A DNA stretch of 9,265 nt from Candidatus Coatesiibacteriota bacterium (GCA_016929465.1 JAFGIT010000146.1:1-9265), one strand, 5' to 3'. Shown: positions 1 to 7,643, numbered from the stretch's first letter. A program made the numbers and translations. Notes: a model not told the origin generated them from the sequence alone.

Positions 1-3000
1 AGTCGGCCAGCGACGCAGACCTTCTGGACAACACTTTCTCCAACAACACTGCTTACAACCAGGGGGGGGGAATCTACATCGGCGCCGGCTGTTCGCCGGC
101 AATCTCCTACTGCACTATATCTCCCAGCAACTCTGCGGTTCAGGGTGGCGGCATTCATGTGCCCAGCAATTACTTGGCTCCTATCGAAGACAGCACTGTC
201 TCTAACAACGTCGCCTCGTCCGAAGGCGGCGGGATATACATGGGGAGCAACAGCTCTCCACCTATCACCAATTGCGTGATTTCAAGCAATGAGAGCGGCG
301 GCATCTATATGGGAGACGATTGCTCGCCGTCAATCAGCGACTGCACGATAAATGGAAACACTGGCGCCGCTCGAGGCGGCGGAATCCGTTTGGGCGACAG
401 ATGTTCTCCGCCCATCGATTCCAGCTCTATATCTTATAACACCAGCTCCGGCGAGGGTGGCGGGATATATATGTCCGCAGACTGTTCGCCCTCAATCGCA
501 GACTGCGAGATCGATGGCAATAGCGCATCGACCAAAGGTGGAGCTGTCTATGTCGGCACGGATAGCATGCCAACTCTGACTAGCTGCTCAATGAACACCA
601 ATGCCTGCGATGCTGCAGGTGGGGCCGTGGCGTTCGTCGGTTCAGGTAATGCGGCGATCTGCAATTGCGAACTGAACGTCAACACTGCCGGCACAGATGG
701 GGGCGCCGTTCTTTGTGAAGCGGGTGCTTTCCCCAGCTTCTCCGATTGCGTAATGAAATACAACGAGGCCGGCCTGGACGGAGGCGCAATCGCGTGCTTC
801 GGCGATAGCGATCCCTTACTTCAGGATAACCTCCTAACAAACAATACGGCTGCAGAATACGGTGGTGCGATCTATTGCACCGGGGGATCGTCGCCTCGCC
901 TCGAAGCGGCGAACATGATCCAGTGGAATGAGGCGGGAGACGCGGGTGGTGCGATTTATTGTAGCGACAGCGCTTCTCCCTATGTGTTCTGTGCGCTGAT
1001 CGAGGAAAACTCGGCAGCAAATCTCCGCGGAGTGGGCGCGGGAATCGCCTGCTACTCCTCGAGTTCACCTGAATTTTGGAGCTGCACAATCGAGGGGAAC
1101 AGGAAAGGCGGCGTGTATGCTACCGGAGGCGCCGCTCCCACTCTAACAAACTGCATAATATGGAATAACGATGACGACGTGGCCGGGGTCAGCTGCGACC
1201 ACATCAGTCATTGCTGCATCGAGGACGGGGACTGCGCCGGGCAAAACGGCAACATCGCGGACGATCCCTTGCTGGTCCCACTACCGATGAGGCCCTGCTA
1301 TCTCTCCCATGAGGACGCCGGCCAGAGCCAGAGCAGCCCCTGCATTGACGCGGGATTGGGCCAGTCATCCGACTACGGTCTCGACCAATGCACGGTTAGG
1401 ACCGATGGAGAGTTGGATACAGGTGCAGTAGATATAGGCTTCCATTATGAATTAGGCCTCAACTCATACTATGTGGACAGCGAGAATGGGGATAACGGCG
1501 CCTCGGGCCGCAAAGGCTACCCCTGGAAGACGATCACGTACGCCACTACTCAAGAGGGCCTGGGCACCGAAGAGAGCCCCGCGTTCATTCAAGTTGCGCC
1601 GGGGCGCTACGACTATCAAAACAACCAGGAGAGCTTCCCGCTCAAGCCTCGTCCCTGGACCGCGCTACTAGGCGCGGGCGCTGAAGATGATGAGAACACC
1701 GGGAGCATCGTTGGCGACGGTGATCATCACGAGCCGTTCGATTTCAGAATCTATGGCGGCTATGCCTCGATCGGCGGCTTCTGGATAAGGGGGGGAGATG
1801 AATACGGAGTCAGGTGCGTGGACTCTCAGTCGGTCGTGATACACGACTGTGTCATAACAGAGGTCCAGGCCAAGGGTGACGGCGCCGTTTACCTGGAGAA
1901 CACCACCGACACCAGGCTCTTAAGATGCAAGATCACCGGGAACCAGGACACAAGCCACTCCGGGGCAGGCCTTGTATGTTTCTATGGAAATCCCAGAATC
2001 GAATACTGCGAGATCACAAACAACGATTCGGTGTACCGCGGAGCCGGCGTCATACTGGACCGATCAACAGCGACCTTCTTGGGCTGCATAATATCCGGCA
2101 ACACATCCGGCGAGTCCGGCGCGGGAGTCAGTACGACCGCGGGCTTCACAATGAGGGACTGCACGATCTCCGACAACACCGCCGACGGCACCTATGCATA
2201 TTACGGAGGCGGTATGATGATCAGCCGCTCCTACTCGGGAGAACGACTATTGATCAACTGCGTGATCTCCGGAAACAAGGTCACTAGAGGGGCAGGGACC
2301 AGCGTCGGTGGCGGAGCGATGTTTGGTGGACCGGTCGTGGCCTTGGACTGCATTTTCGAAGGCAATGTATGTGATGCACACGGAGGCGCGATCTACTTCG
2401 ACCAGGACTCAACGCAGAGATTAGAGAACTGCCTTATAATCGGCAACTCCGCAGGAACAGGGAGCTCGGCTGGCGGCGCCATTTACTGCCACGGAACCTC
2501 CAATCCCGAATTGATCAATTGCACGATCGAGGGCAACGACACAACCGGCGTCTATGGCACGACTGGCACTGGTCTGACACTCACCAACTGCATTGTCTGG
2601 AACAACGGAGACGACATTGTCAACGTTGATTGCTCGCAGATAAGCCACTGCGACATCCAGGATGACGACTGCAACTATGACGAGGACATCAACCTCAACC
2701 AGGACCCGATCTTCATGCCTCGGGATCCCAACGATATAGACGCCTACACCGGCTACTACTTGGCCCAGCAGGATGCTCAGGCCGGCGACAGCCCATGTAT
2801 AAACGAAGGGGACGATCAGGCGTCTGCATACGGCCTCGAGGCATATACGACCTGCACCGACGGTCGCTTTGACGAGGACGTCGTTGACATCGGCTACCAC
2901 TATCCTGAGGCTTATGAGGGCGAGGACAACACCTATATCGAGCTCATCTCATTCGAGGCAATTGCGGACGGGAGCGCCATCAAGGTCACCTGGGAAACCG

Positions 3001-3335
3001 GGACGGAGATCGACAACGCCGGTTTCGACCTCTACCGAACCGAGGCAGGCGAGATCTCGACCGCCAAAAAACTCAACGACCGGATGATCCCCGCAAGGGG
3101 CAGCGCGGCGGCTGGAGCGAGCTACGAGTTCGCGGATAGAAACGTCAAGATAAGTGTAATCTATAGCTACTATCTGATCGACATCGACACATCGGGCAAG
3201 GCAACGGCGCATGGGCCGGTCGAGGCTCGCGTCCTATCGAGGCCGGTCGTCATCCCAGACGAGCGGCTGAGGCCCGAAGAAGAGAGCAAACAGGGAGATA
3301 TCTTCAATGTCCCGGATTTTGCCGGGGCCATATAA
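1..3335 (+). CDS. Secreted right-handed parallel beta-helix (Pmp-like) protein with C-terminal Fn3-like domain, 5' partial
   Basis: The frame is open from the left edge (first full codon at base 3) to a TAA at 3333-3335, so the start lies upstream. The GTG at 159 is an internal valine inside a repeat, not a start. The visible protein has two beta-helix modules. Module 1 is a stack of coils with GG-A/G-I and N-x-A motifs (as in chlamydial Pmp repeats), ending in a cap at about 1152-1448 that contains SPCIDAG and VDIGFHY. Module 2 opens at 1467 with YYVDSENGDN and a DUF1565-like region (PWKTIT, GRYDY, FPLKP, LLGAG). It continues as coils and ends in a matching cap at 2589-2903. The C-terminal domain (2934-3230) looks Fn3-like, with KVTWETGTEIDNAGFDLYR and HGPVEA. 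Such proteins are usually exported and bind or cleave polysaccharide, or act as adhesins. No catalytic site is recognisable, so the substrate is unknown. The gene is a close paralogue of the next one and lies 47 bases upstream of it. Confidence 0.93.
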   Translation, partial: SASDADLLDNTFSNNTAYNQGGGIYIGAGCSPAISYCTISPSNSAVQGGGIHVPSNYLAPIEDSTVSNNVASSEGGGIYMGSNSSPPITNCVISSNESGGIYMGDDCSPSISDCTINGNTGAARGGGIRLGDRCSPPIDSSSISYNTSSGEGGGIYMSADCSPSIADCEIDGNSASTKGGAVYVGTDSMPTLTSCSMNTNACDAAGGAVAFVGSGNAAICNCELNVNTAGTDGGAVLCEAGAFPSFSDCVMKYNEAGLDGGAIACFGDSDPLLQDNLLTNNTAAEYGGAIYCTGGSSPRLEAANMIQWNEAGDAGGAIYCSDSASPYVFCALIEENSAANLRGVGAGIACYSSSSPEFWSCTIEGNRKGGVYATGGAAPTLTNCIIWNNDDDVAGVSCDHISHCCIEDGDCAGQNGNIADDPLLVPLPMRPCYLSHEDAGQSQSSPCIDAGLGQSSDYGLDQCTVRTDGELDTGAVDIGFHYELGLNSYYVDSENGDNGASGRKGYPWKTITYATTQEGLGTEESPAFIQVAPGRYDYQNNQESFPLKPRPWTALLGAGAEDDENTGSIVGDGDHHEPFDFRIYGGYASIGGFWIRGGDEYGVRCVDSQSVVIHDCVITEVQAKGDGAVYLENTTDTRLLRCKITGNQDTSHSGAGLVCFYGNPRIEYCEITNNDSVYRGAGVILDRSTATFLGCIISGNTSGESGAGVSTTAGFTMRDCTISDNTADGTYAYYGGGMMISRSYSGERLLINCVISGNKVTRGAGTSVGGGAMFGGPVVALDCIFEGNVCDAHGGAIYFDQDSTQRLENCLIIGNSAGTGSSAGGAIYCHGTSNPELINCTIEGNDTTGVYGTTGTGLTLTNCIVWNNGDDIVNVDCSQISHCDIQDDDCNYDEDINLNQDPIFMPRDPNDIDAYTGYYLAQQDAQAGDSPCINEGDDQASAYGLEAYTTCTDGRFDEDVVDIGYHYPEAYEGEDNTYIELISFEAIADGSAIKVTWETGTEIDNAGFDLYRTEAGEISTAKKLNDRMIPARGSAAAGASYEFADRNVKISVIYSYYLIDIDTSGKATAHGPVEARVLSRPVVIPDERLRPEEESKQGDIFNVPDFAGAI
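62..70 (+). repeat. G9 homopolymer tract inside the first beta-helix gene
   Basis: Nine consecutive G residues encode the end of a Gln codon and the Gly-Gly-Gly of a coil (QGGGIYIG). The reading frame is intact across the tract as given. A run this long is a potential strand-slippage site. A G7 tract occurs further on in the same gene, at 1789-1795. Confidence 0.9.
72..1047 (+). repeat. Coding tandem array of 81-nt (27-residue) beta-helix coils
   Basis: The hydrophobic residue after the GG-A/G motif begins at 72, 153, 234, 303, 384, 465, 546, 627, 708, 789, 870, 954 and 1044. Nine of the twelve steps are exactly 81 nt. The exceptions are 69 nt (234 to 303), 84 and 90 nt. Counted from that residue, an Asn recurs at +18 in nearly every coil. 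A Cys recurs at +13 in most coils and at +6 in several early ones. The units have diverged at DNA level but stay in register at protein level, as expected for stacked turns of a parallel beta-helix. Confidence 0.88.
2934..3230 (+). other. C-terminal Fn3-like domain of the first beta-helix protein
   Basis: The domain runs from YIELISFEA to HGPVEAR, about 99 residues. The W-E-T-x-T-E-I-D-N-A-G-F-x-L-Y-R strand pattern and the later Y-Y-L-I-D-I-D strand resemble the Fn3-like domain often seen at the C-termini of bacterial secreted repeat proteins. It aligns without obvious gaps to the domain ending the second protein, and the two share a 21-base identical stretch starting at 2979 and 7061. Its role is probably as a spacer or for surface or substrate attachment; this is inference. 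Confidence 0.7.
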
Positions 3336-3347
3336 GGATTGAGCGCC

Positions 3348-3386
3348 ATGATTCAAACAATACTTAATGCGAAGGAGGAAGCATGA
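3348..3386 (+). promoter_or_regulatory. Possible 12-codon upstream ORF coupled to the second beta-helix gene
   Basis: An ATG at 3348 opens a 12-codon frame (MIQTILNAKEEA). Its TGA at 3384-3386 overlaps the ATG of the next gene in an ATGA arrangement. A weak AAGG lies at 3334-3337. The frame also covers the strong ribosome binding site of the next gene, so its translation could affect or re-initiate at that start. A short frame like this can arise by chance, and there is no other support. Confidence 0.2.
3372..3378 (+). promoter_or_regulatory. Ribosome binding site of the second beta-helix gene
   Basis: AAGGAGG, a near-perfect Shine-Dalgarno sequence, lies 4 bases before the ATG at 3383. It fixes this start and implies a bacterial-type anti-SD sequence. 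Confidence 0.85.
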
Positions 3387-3490
3387 AGGCGGCGATAAAT
3401 TCTAAGAGACCCAGGATCAGCAGGTTTGTCATCTCGGCGCTGGCTAGTGCGGTGCTGACTGCTGCTATATTGGTTCTAAGTGCTGCGGCA
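3383..3490 (+). other. Signal peptide of the second beta-helix protein
   Basis: The first 36 residues show a positively charged n-region, an Ala/Leu/Ile/Val-rich core and an SAAA end before Asp37, which fits signal peptidase I. The core contains no lipobox Cys. The upstream paralogue presumably carries a similar signal outside the window. Confidence 0.85.
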
Positions 3491-6400
3491 GACACGAACT
3501 ACTACGTTAATCGAGACGACGGAGTGGACACCTCCAGTAGGGATGGTCAATCCTGGGCTAACGCCTGGAAGTCGATTGGATACGCTATCGACCACACAAG
3601 TCAGGGGCCAGGCGATCTGGCCATCATCAACGTTTCCGACGGGGTGTATGACAGGAGCATAGAAGGTAGTAGCGGGTTCCCTCTCTATCCGAAGGAGTAT
3701 CAGACGATCAGGCACGAAGGGGGAGGGACTCTGCGAATCTCCGCGCAGAACTCGAATCGTGTTTTGCACTACGACAGCGTGAGGAGTGATGCCAAGCTGG
3801 AGGGAATCGTCATCCAGTATGGTGGCAGCTCCACCACCGATCGTGGCGGGGGGATATTCATGACCAACTCAGCACTTGTGATCGAGGACTGCCAGGTGGA
3901 GTACTGCGACGTCTATGCCACAGGCTCGCATAGCAGACGCGGCGCGGGTGGTGGAATCTACTGCGATCGCGGTTCAGTCCTGACAATGACTGACTGCAAG
4001 CTCCTTGACAACACATCACCTCGCTACGGCGGCGGCATATTCGTTGATGATCACAGCGAGTGCAATCTGACCAACGTCGAGTTCGACCTCAACACGACGA
4101 GCTTCGGTGGCGGAATTATGCTCTGGGACAGCTCGGATGGGACGTTCACAGACTGCGTCTTCACGAGGAATGTGGGAACCAACGGCGGCGCGCTGCGCTG
4201 CAACGAAAGCTCTGCGAGCCTGATCCATTGCTATATCGGGACGGATAGTGGGGGGACAGCGGAGCTGGGCAACACGTCCATCCACGGTGGGGGACTGACG
4301 TTTCACGAGAACGCGACAGGTTATGTGGACAACTGCTTGATCAAATACAACAAATGCACGCGAACGAGTGGCGGCGTGAACATCGCCTATAAATCCCAGG
4401 TCAAATTCATGAGAACTGAGATCTCAAATAATGAGCTCTATGACCATGATCTATATTATCACGGCGCAGGCATGCGTATCGTCGATGGCAACACGGTTGA
4501 TTTTATCAACTGCAAAATAAACAACAACACCATGGCCAAAGATGGCGCTGCGATGGCGATCTTGGGGGAGAACAATAGCGTTCGAATATCCACATCTGAA
4601 CTGAAGGGTAACGAGGCCAGCTACGCAGATGCCGGAGCAACGAGAGGCGGGGCAATATACCTCGTGGGTAATAGCGAACTATCTATAGAGAAATCCGACA
4701 TAACCGATAATATATCGAGTTCCGGACATGGAGGTGCCTTCTACATAGAAAGCGCCCCAATAGGCTCAATCAAGGAGTGCCTCTTCGACAATAATGAGGC
4801 TGGAAGGTCAGGAGGAGCCATCCGGATTTACGAGGCCACAGAAGATTTCGAGATCGAGCATTGCATATTCAACCAAAACCAGGCTGATACAGGCCGCCAG
4901 GCGGAGTATGGAGGTGGCGCGCTCAATGTGGTCGAAGGTAATCCGAGCGTTTTGAACTGCCTCATCATTCTCAATTCTGTCGAGGTCGAAGGAAATGGCG
5001 GAGGAATTCTCTGTCAGGCGGCGGGTTCTCCCAGGCTGACCAACTGCACGATAGCTGATTCGGTTGGCTATGGCGTATATGCCGACGCTGGTGAGGAGTG
5101 TGTGCCCGAGCTTCTGAACTGCATCGTCTGGGACAATAGCCTGGGTGGTATAGCGAATGTCGATTGCTCCAATGTGTCCTATAGCGACATTCAAGGCGGG
5201 GATTGCTGCGGACAGAACGATAATATCTGCGACCCCCCCCTGTTCGAGACCGGTTCTGGAGATTATGGCAACTACTGCCTCTCCCAGACCGACTCTGGCC
5301 AGTCCGAGCAGAGTCCATGTGTCGATACCGGGCAGGGAAATGCCTCCGACCATGGCCTTCATACCTATTCAACCCGCACAAGCGGCGCATACGATGACAA
5401 CGCCATGGATATGGGCTATCACTATGAGAGTTCGCTCCACTACTTCTATGTCGATGCGACCATCGGCGACAACAGCTCTTACGATGGCAGATCACCGACG
5501 ATTACAGGCGATTCAGGGCCCTGGAAGACAATCACGTGGGCGCTTGATACCGAAAATCTAGGGATTAGCAACGAGAACCATCCGATAACCATCTTCGTGG
5601 CCGCCGGGGATTATGACATCGACATGGGCGGCGGCGACCATGAGACATTCCCACTGAAGCCCGAGACGCAGTACATTTCTCTGATCGGCGCCGGCTGCGA
5701 CATTACAACGATCAACGCCTATGAAGAAGGCACAGACCACACCGCGATCGTCGTCGAGAAGAACCCGGATACCGAGCTCAAGCGAGACCATTTCACAATC
5801 AAGGGCTTCAAGATCACCGGGGCGGACAACACACCGCCGGGTCTCGGCAATGGAGGCGCGATACGCGTGACCGAGTCTGACTATCTGACGCTCGACGGCT
5901 GCGACATAGACAACAACTTGGCCAAATCCGGAGGCGGCATCTACTTCCGCGACAGTCTGGGCAATGAAATTCGCAGCTGCCTGGTCAGGAACAACACGGC
6001 AGAATCTGGCAGCGACGGCTACGGTGGCGGCGTCTGCATTTCAGACGGGTCATATTTCTTCGCTGAGTTCTCCAGCTTCACGGGCAATTCTGCGAGCATG
6101 GGTGGCGGCGGGGTTGCCCTCAGGAACCACACGGAGGATGACCCCCAGTGCAGGACGGAGATCAATGGGTCCGTATTCATGGCCAACGAGGCTGTTAATG
6201 GTGCTGGAGTCTTTGCCTATCTGAACTCCGTGGCTACGGTCTTCAACACATCTCTCACGGGTAATGCTGCACTTGGGGATGGCGGGGCAGTGTACTGCGA
6301 GGACAACTGCAACCTCGCCCTCACCTACGCCCACATGACGGGCAATGAGGCCGCCTACCACGGGGGCGCTGTCGCCTGCGTGGATTACTGCGAGCCACGC

Positions 6401-7417
6401 TTGAACTTCTGCTGGGTCGCGGATAACAGCGCGGGGCTATCCGGTGGGGGCCTATACTATAAGGACCACTGCAACCAGACGAGTGAAGAGGGCAAAGTGC
6501 TGAACACCGTCATTGCTAACAATGTGGTCACCGGAGGGGAGGGAAATGGCGCCGCAATATATTGCGAGATCGCATCAAGCCCATGGATCTGGTTTTGCAC
6601 GATTGCGGATAACACGCCGACAGGTGTTCATGCCGTTCTCAATTCCTACCCCAAACTAGACCATTCGATACTCTGGAACAACGGTGACGACGTAGATGGC
6701 ATCGATTGTGGCGAGGACCATATCTGCTACTGTGACATCGAGGACGGGGACTGCAATGGACAGAATGGCAACATCTCCGCGAATCCACTATTCGTGCCTC
6801 GCGATCGCGAAGATCCAGATAACAAATGGACCGGCTACTATATCGCTCAATACCCCGCCCAGAGCTGCCAGAGCCCATGCTTCGATGCCGGGGCGGATAC
6901 TGCGGAGTCCTATCGTCAGAATGCCTGGACGACTTGCACTGATGGCGCCCGCGACGAGGGCATGGCCGACCTGGGCTGTCACTTCAGAGACAGCTATGAG
7001 GGCAGCGACGACACCTACATCGAGCTAGTGTCCTTCGAGGCAAAGGCGAATCGGCAAGCGATCAAGGTCACCTGGGAAACCGCAACCGAGATCGACAATG
7101 CAGGCTTCAATCTTTACCGAGTGGAATCGGGCGAGCGCTCGACCGCGAGAAAACTCAATGACCGAATGATCCCCGCAAAGGGCAGCACGGCGGAGGGCGC
7201 CAAATACGAATTCATCGACAGTGACATACGGCCGGGAACGACCTATGAATACTACCTCATCGACATCGCAACCGATGGCAGGATGTCTGTGCATGGGCCG
7301 GTCGAGGCGGAATTCACGGTGTTGCCAATGGATCCAATCAGGCGTGATGTTCTTCCTAATCGGGGATTGCTGTCAATCATGCGAAGCCGGATCCTATCAG
7401 TACTCCCAATAATCTGA
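3383..7417 (+). CDS. Secreted two-module right-handed beta-helix (Pmp-like) protein with C-terminal Fn3-like domain
   Basis: This is a complete 1344-residue protein. Residues 1-36 form a Sec signal peptide: a basic n-region with K8, R9, R11 and R14, a hydrophobic core near 15-33, and a likely cleavage after A34-A35-A36. The mature protein starts with DTNYYVN and a DUF1565-like segment. A coil stack with repeated GGGI/GGAI and CxIxxN motifs follows, then a cap at about residues 580-681. Module 2 starts near residue 689 (YVDATIGDN, PWKTIT, ETFPLKP, LIGAG), runs through more coils, and is capped at about 1095-1201 (DIEDGDCNGQNGNI, then SPCFDAG). An Fn3-like domain occupies about 1212-1311. The tail after it is basic and hydrophobic, unlike the acidic tail of the upstream paralogue. 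The pectin-lyase fold suggests polysaccharide binding or cleavage, or adhesion. I see no clear active site and would not call it an enzyme. A lipobox, a T9SS-type sorting signal and a C-terminal transmembrane anchor are not apparent. Confidence 0.95.
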   Translation: MKAAINSKRPRISRFVISALASAVLTAAILVLSAAADTNYYVNRDDGVDTSSRDGQSWANAWKSIGYAIDHTSQGPGDLAIINVSDGVYDRSIEGSSGFPLYPKEYQTIRHEGGGTLRISAQNSNRVLHYDSVRSDAKLEGIVIQYGGSSTTDRGGGIFMTNSALVIEDCQVEYCDVYATGSHSRRGAGGGIYCDRGSVLTMTDCKLLDNTSPRYGGGIFVDDHSECNLTNVEFDLNTTSFGGGIMLWDSSDGTFTDCVFTRNVGTNGGALRCNESSASLIHCYIGTDSGGTAELGNTSIHGGGLTFHENATGYVDNCLIKYNKCTRTSGGVNIAYKSQVKFMRTEISNNELYDHDLYYHGAGMRIVDGNTVDFINCKINNNTMAKDGAAMAILGENNSVRISTSELKGNEASYADAGATRGGAIYLVGNSELSIEKSDITDNISSSGHGGAFYIESAPIGSIKECLFDNNEAGRSGGAIRIYEATEDFEIEHCIFNQNQADTGRQAEYGGGALNVVEGNPSVLNCLIILNSVEVEGNGGGILCQAAGSPRLTNCTIADSVGYGVYADAGEECVPELLNCIVWDNSLGGIANVDCSNVSYSDIQGGDCCGQNDNICDPPLFETGSGDYGNYCLSQTDSGQSEQSPCVDTGQGNASDHGLHTYSTRTSGAYDDNAMDMGYHYESSLHYFYVDATIGDNSSYDGRSPTITGDSGPWKTITWALDTENLGISNENHPITIFVAAGDYDIDMGGGDHETFPLKPETQYISLIGAGCDITTINAYEEGTDHTAIVVEKNPDTELKRDHFTIKGFKITGADNTPPGLGNGGAIRVTESDYLTLDGCDIDNNLAKSGGGIYFRDSLGNEIRSCLVRNNTAESGSDGYGGGVCISDGSYFFAEFSSFTGNSASMGGGGVALRNHTEDDPQCRTEINGSVFMANEAVNGAGVFAYLNSVATVFNTSLTGNAALGDGGAVYCEDNCNLALTYAHMTGNEAAYHGGAVACVDYCEPRLNFCWVADNSAGLSGGGLYYKDHCNQTSEEGKVLNTVIANNVVTGGEGNGAAIYCEIASSPWIWFCTIADNTPTGVHAVLNSYPKLDHSILWNNGDDVDGIDCGEDHICYCDIEDGDCNGQNGNISANPLFVPRDREDPDNKWTGYYIAQYPAQSCQSPCFDAGADTAESYRQNAWTTCTDGARDEGMADLGCHFRDSYEGSDDTYIELVSFEAKANRQAIKVTWETATEIDNAGFNLYRVESGERSTARKLNDRMIPAKGSTAEGAKYEFIDSDIRPGTTYEYYLIDIATDGRMSVHGPVEAEFTVLPMDPIRRDVLPNRGLLSIMRSRILSVLPII
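5233..5240 (+). repeat. C8 homopolymer tract inside the second beta-helix gene
   Basis: Eight consecutive C residues encode the Asp-Pro-Pro-Leu segment of the first module cap, where the other caps have D-P-L/I or N-P-L. The frame is intact as given. The tract is a potential slippage site that would cut the protein roughly in half if its length changed. Confidence 0.9.
7016..7315 (+). other. C-terminal Fn3-like domain of the second beta-helix protein
   Basis: The domain spans YIELVSFEA to HGPVEAEF and is nearly the same length as its counterpart in the first gene. Shared blocks include KVTWET, EIDNAGF, KLNDRMIPA and YYLIDI. Conservation here is clearly higher than in the coil stacks, which suggests recent duplication, gene conversion or a constrained common function such as docking. 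Confidence 0.7.
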
Positions 7418-7472
7418 GATCAAATTCAGACAAACCAAGAAGAGCACCAATAAGAAATCGATACAATTCAAC

Positions 7473-7478
7473 AGGAGA
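7473..7478 (+). promoter_or_regulatory. Ribosome binding site of the small peptide gene
   Basis: AGGAGA lies 4 bases before the ATG at 7483, inside an A-rich leader. It is the main argument that the 44-codon frame is translated. Confidence 0.7.
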
Positions 7479-7482
7479 AGAC

Positions 7483-7617
7483 ATGAAAGAAACGAAGCCG
7501 TACGAGAAGCCTGAAGTGACGACGATAGCTAGCGACCATATCATCACGATTCTCGGTCCTAGCATATCATGCACGGGCTTCGGGGGCTCCGCCGCCGATC
7601 TGCCGATACCTGAGTAG
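7483..7617 (+). CDS. Small 44-residue peptide, possible RiPP-type precursor
   Basis: This short frame follows the second beta-helix gene by 65 bases and has a good ribosome binding site. The N-terminal half (MKETKPYEKPEVTTIASD) is charged and contains Y7-x-x-P10-x-V12, resembling the YxxPxL leader motif recognised by lasso-peptide leader-binding proteins. The C-terminal half begins near ITILGPSISC and is rich in Gly, Ser and small residues. It has a single Cys30, a GFGGSAAD stretch and an LPIPE end. If Gly32 were the first core residue, Asp39 would be position 8 and could in principle close a macrolactam. However, the usual Thr at leader position -2 is replaced by Cys. No B/C proteins, radical SAM enzyme or transporter is visible nearby. 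It could instead be a short secreted or regulatory peptide, or an unrelated hypothetical. Coding is likely; the function is unproven. Confidence 0.62.
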   Translation: MKETKPYEKPEVTTIASDHIITILGPSISCTGFGGSAADLPIPE

Positions 7618-7643
7618 AGACGGCTGGAATTCCGACGGATCAT

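Noticed and set aside
159-161. GTG at 159 as the start of the first beta-helix gene
   Set aside because: The same frame is open to the left edge and encodes further coils in perfect 27-residue register (at 72 and 153), so the gene starts upstream of the window.
72-1047. The 81-nt periodicity as a CRISPR array or non-coding tandem repeat
   Set aside because: Units are diverged at DNA level, have no constant repeat/variable spacer structure, and keep an open frame with protein-level motifs.
2421-2900. Long antisense frame of 159 codons
   Set aside because: It lies wholly inside a strongly supported coding region on the other strand. Its Val/Ala/Asp-rich product has no recognisable domain, and it is a by-product of the repetitive GC-rich codons.
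4808-5495. Two overlapping antisense frames of 184 and 174 codons
   Set aside because: They are opposite the second beta-helix gene. One is Arg/Ser/His-rich and both lack motifs or good ribosome binding sites.
7483-7617. Firm assignment of the small peptide as a lasso peptide
   Set aside because: The Thr normally at leader position -2 is not in place, and no leader-binding protein, protease or cyclase genes are in the window. Only a general RiPP-like resemblance is claimed.
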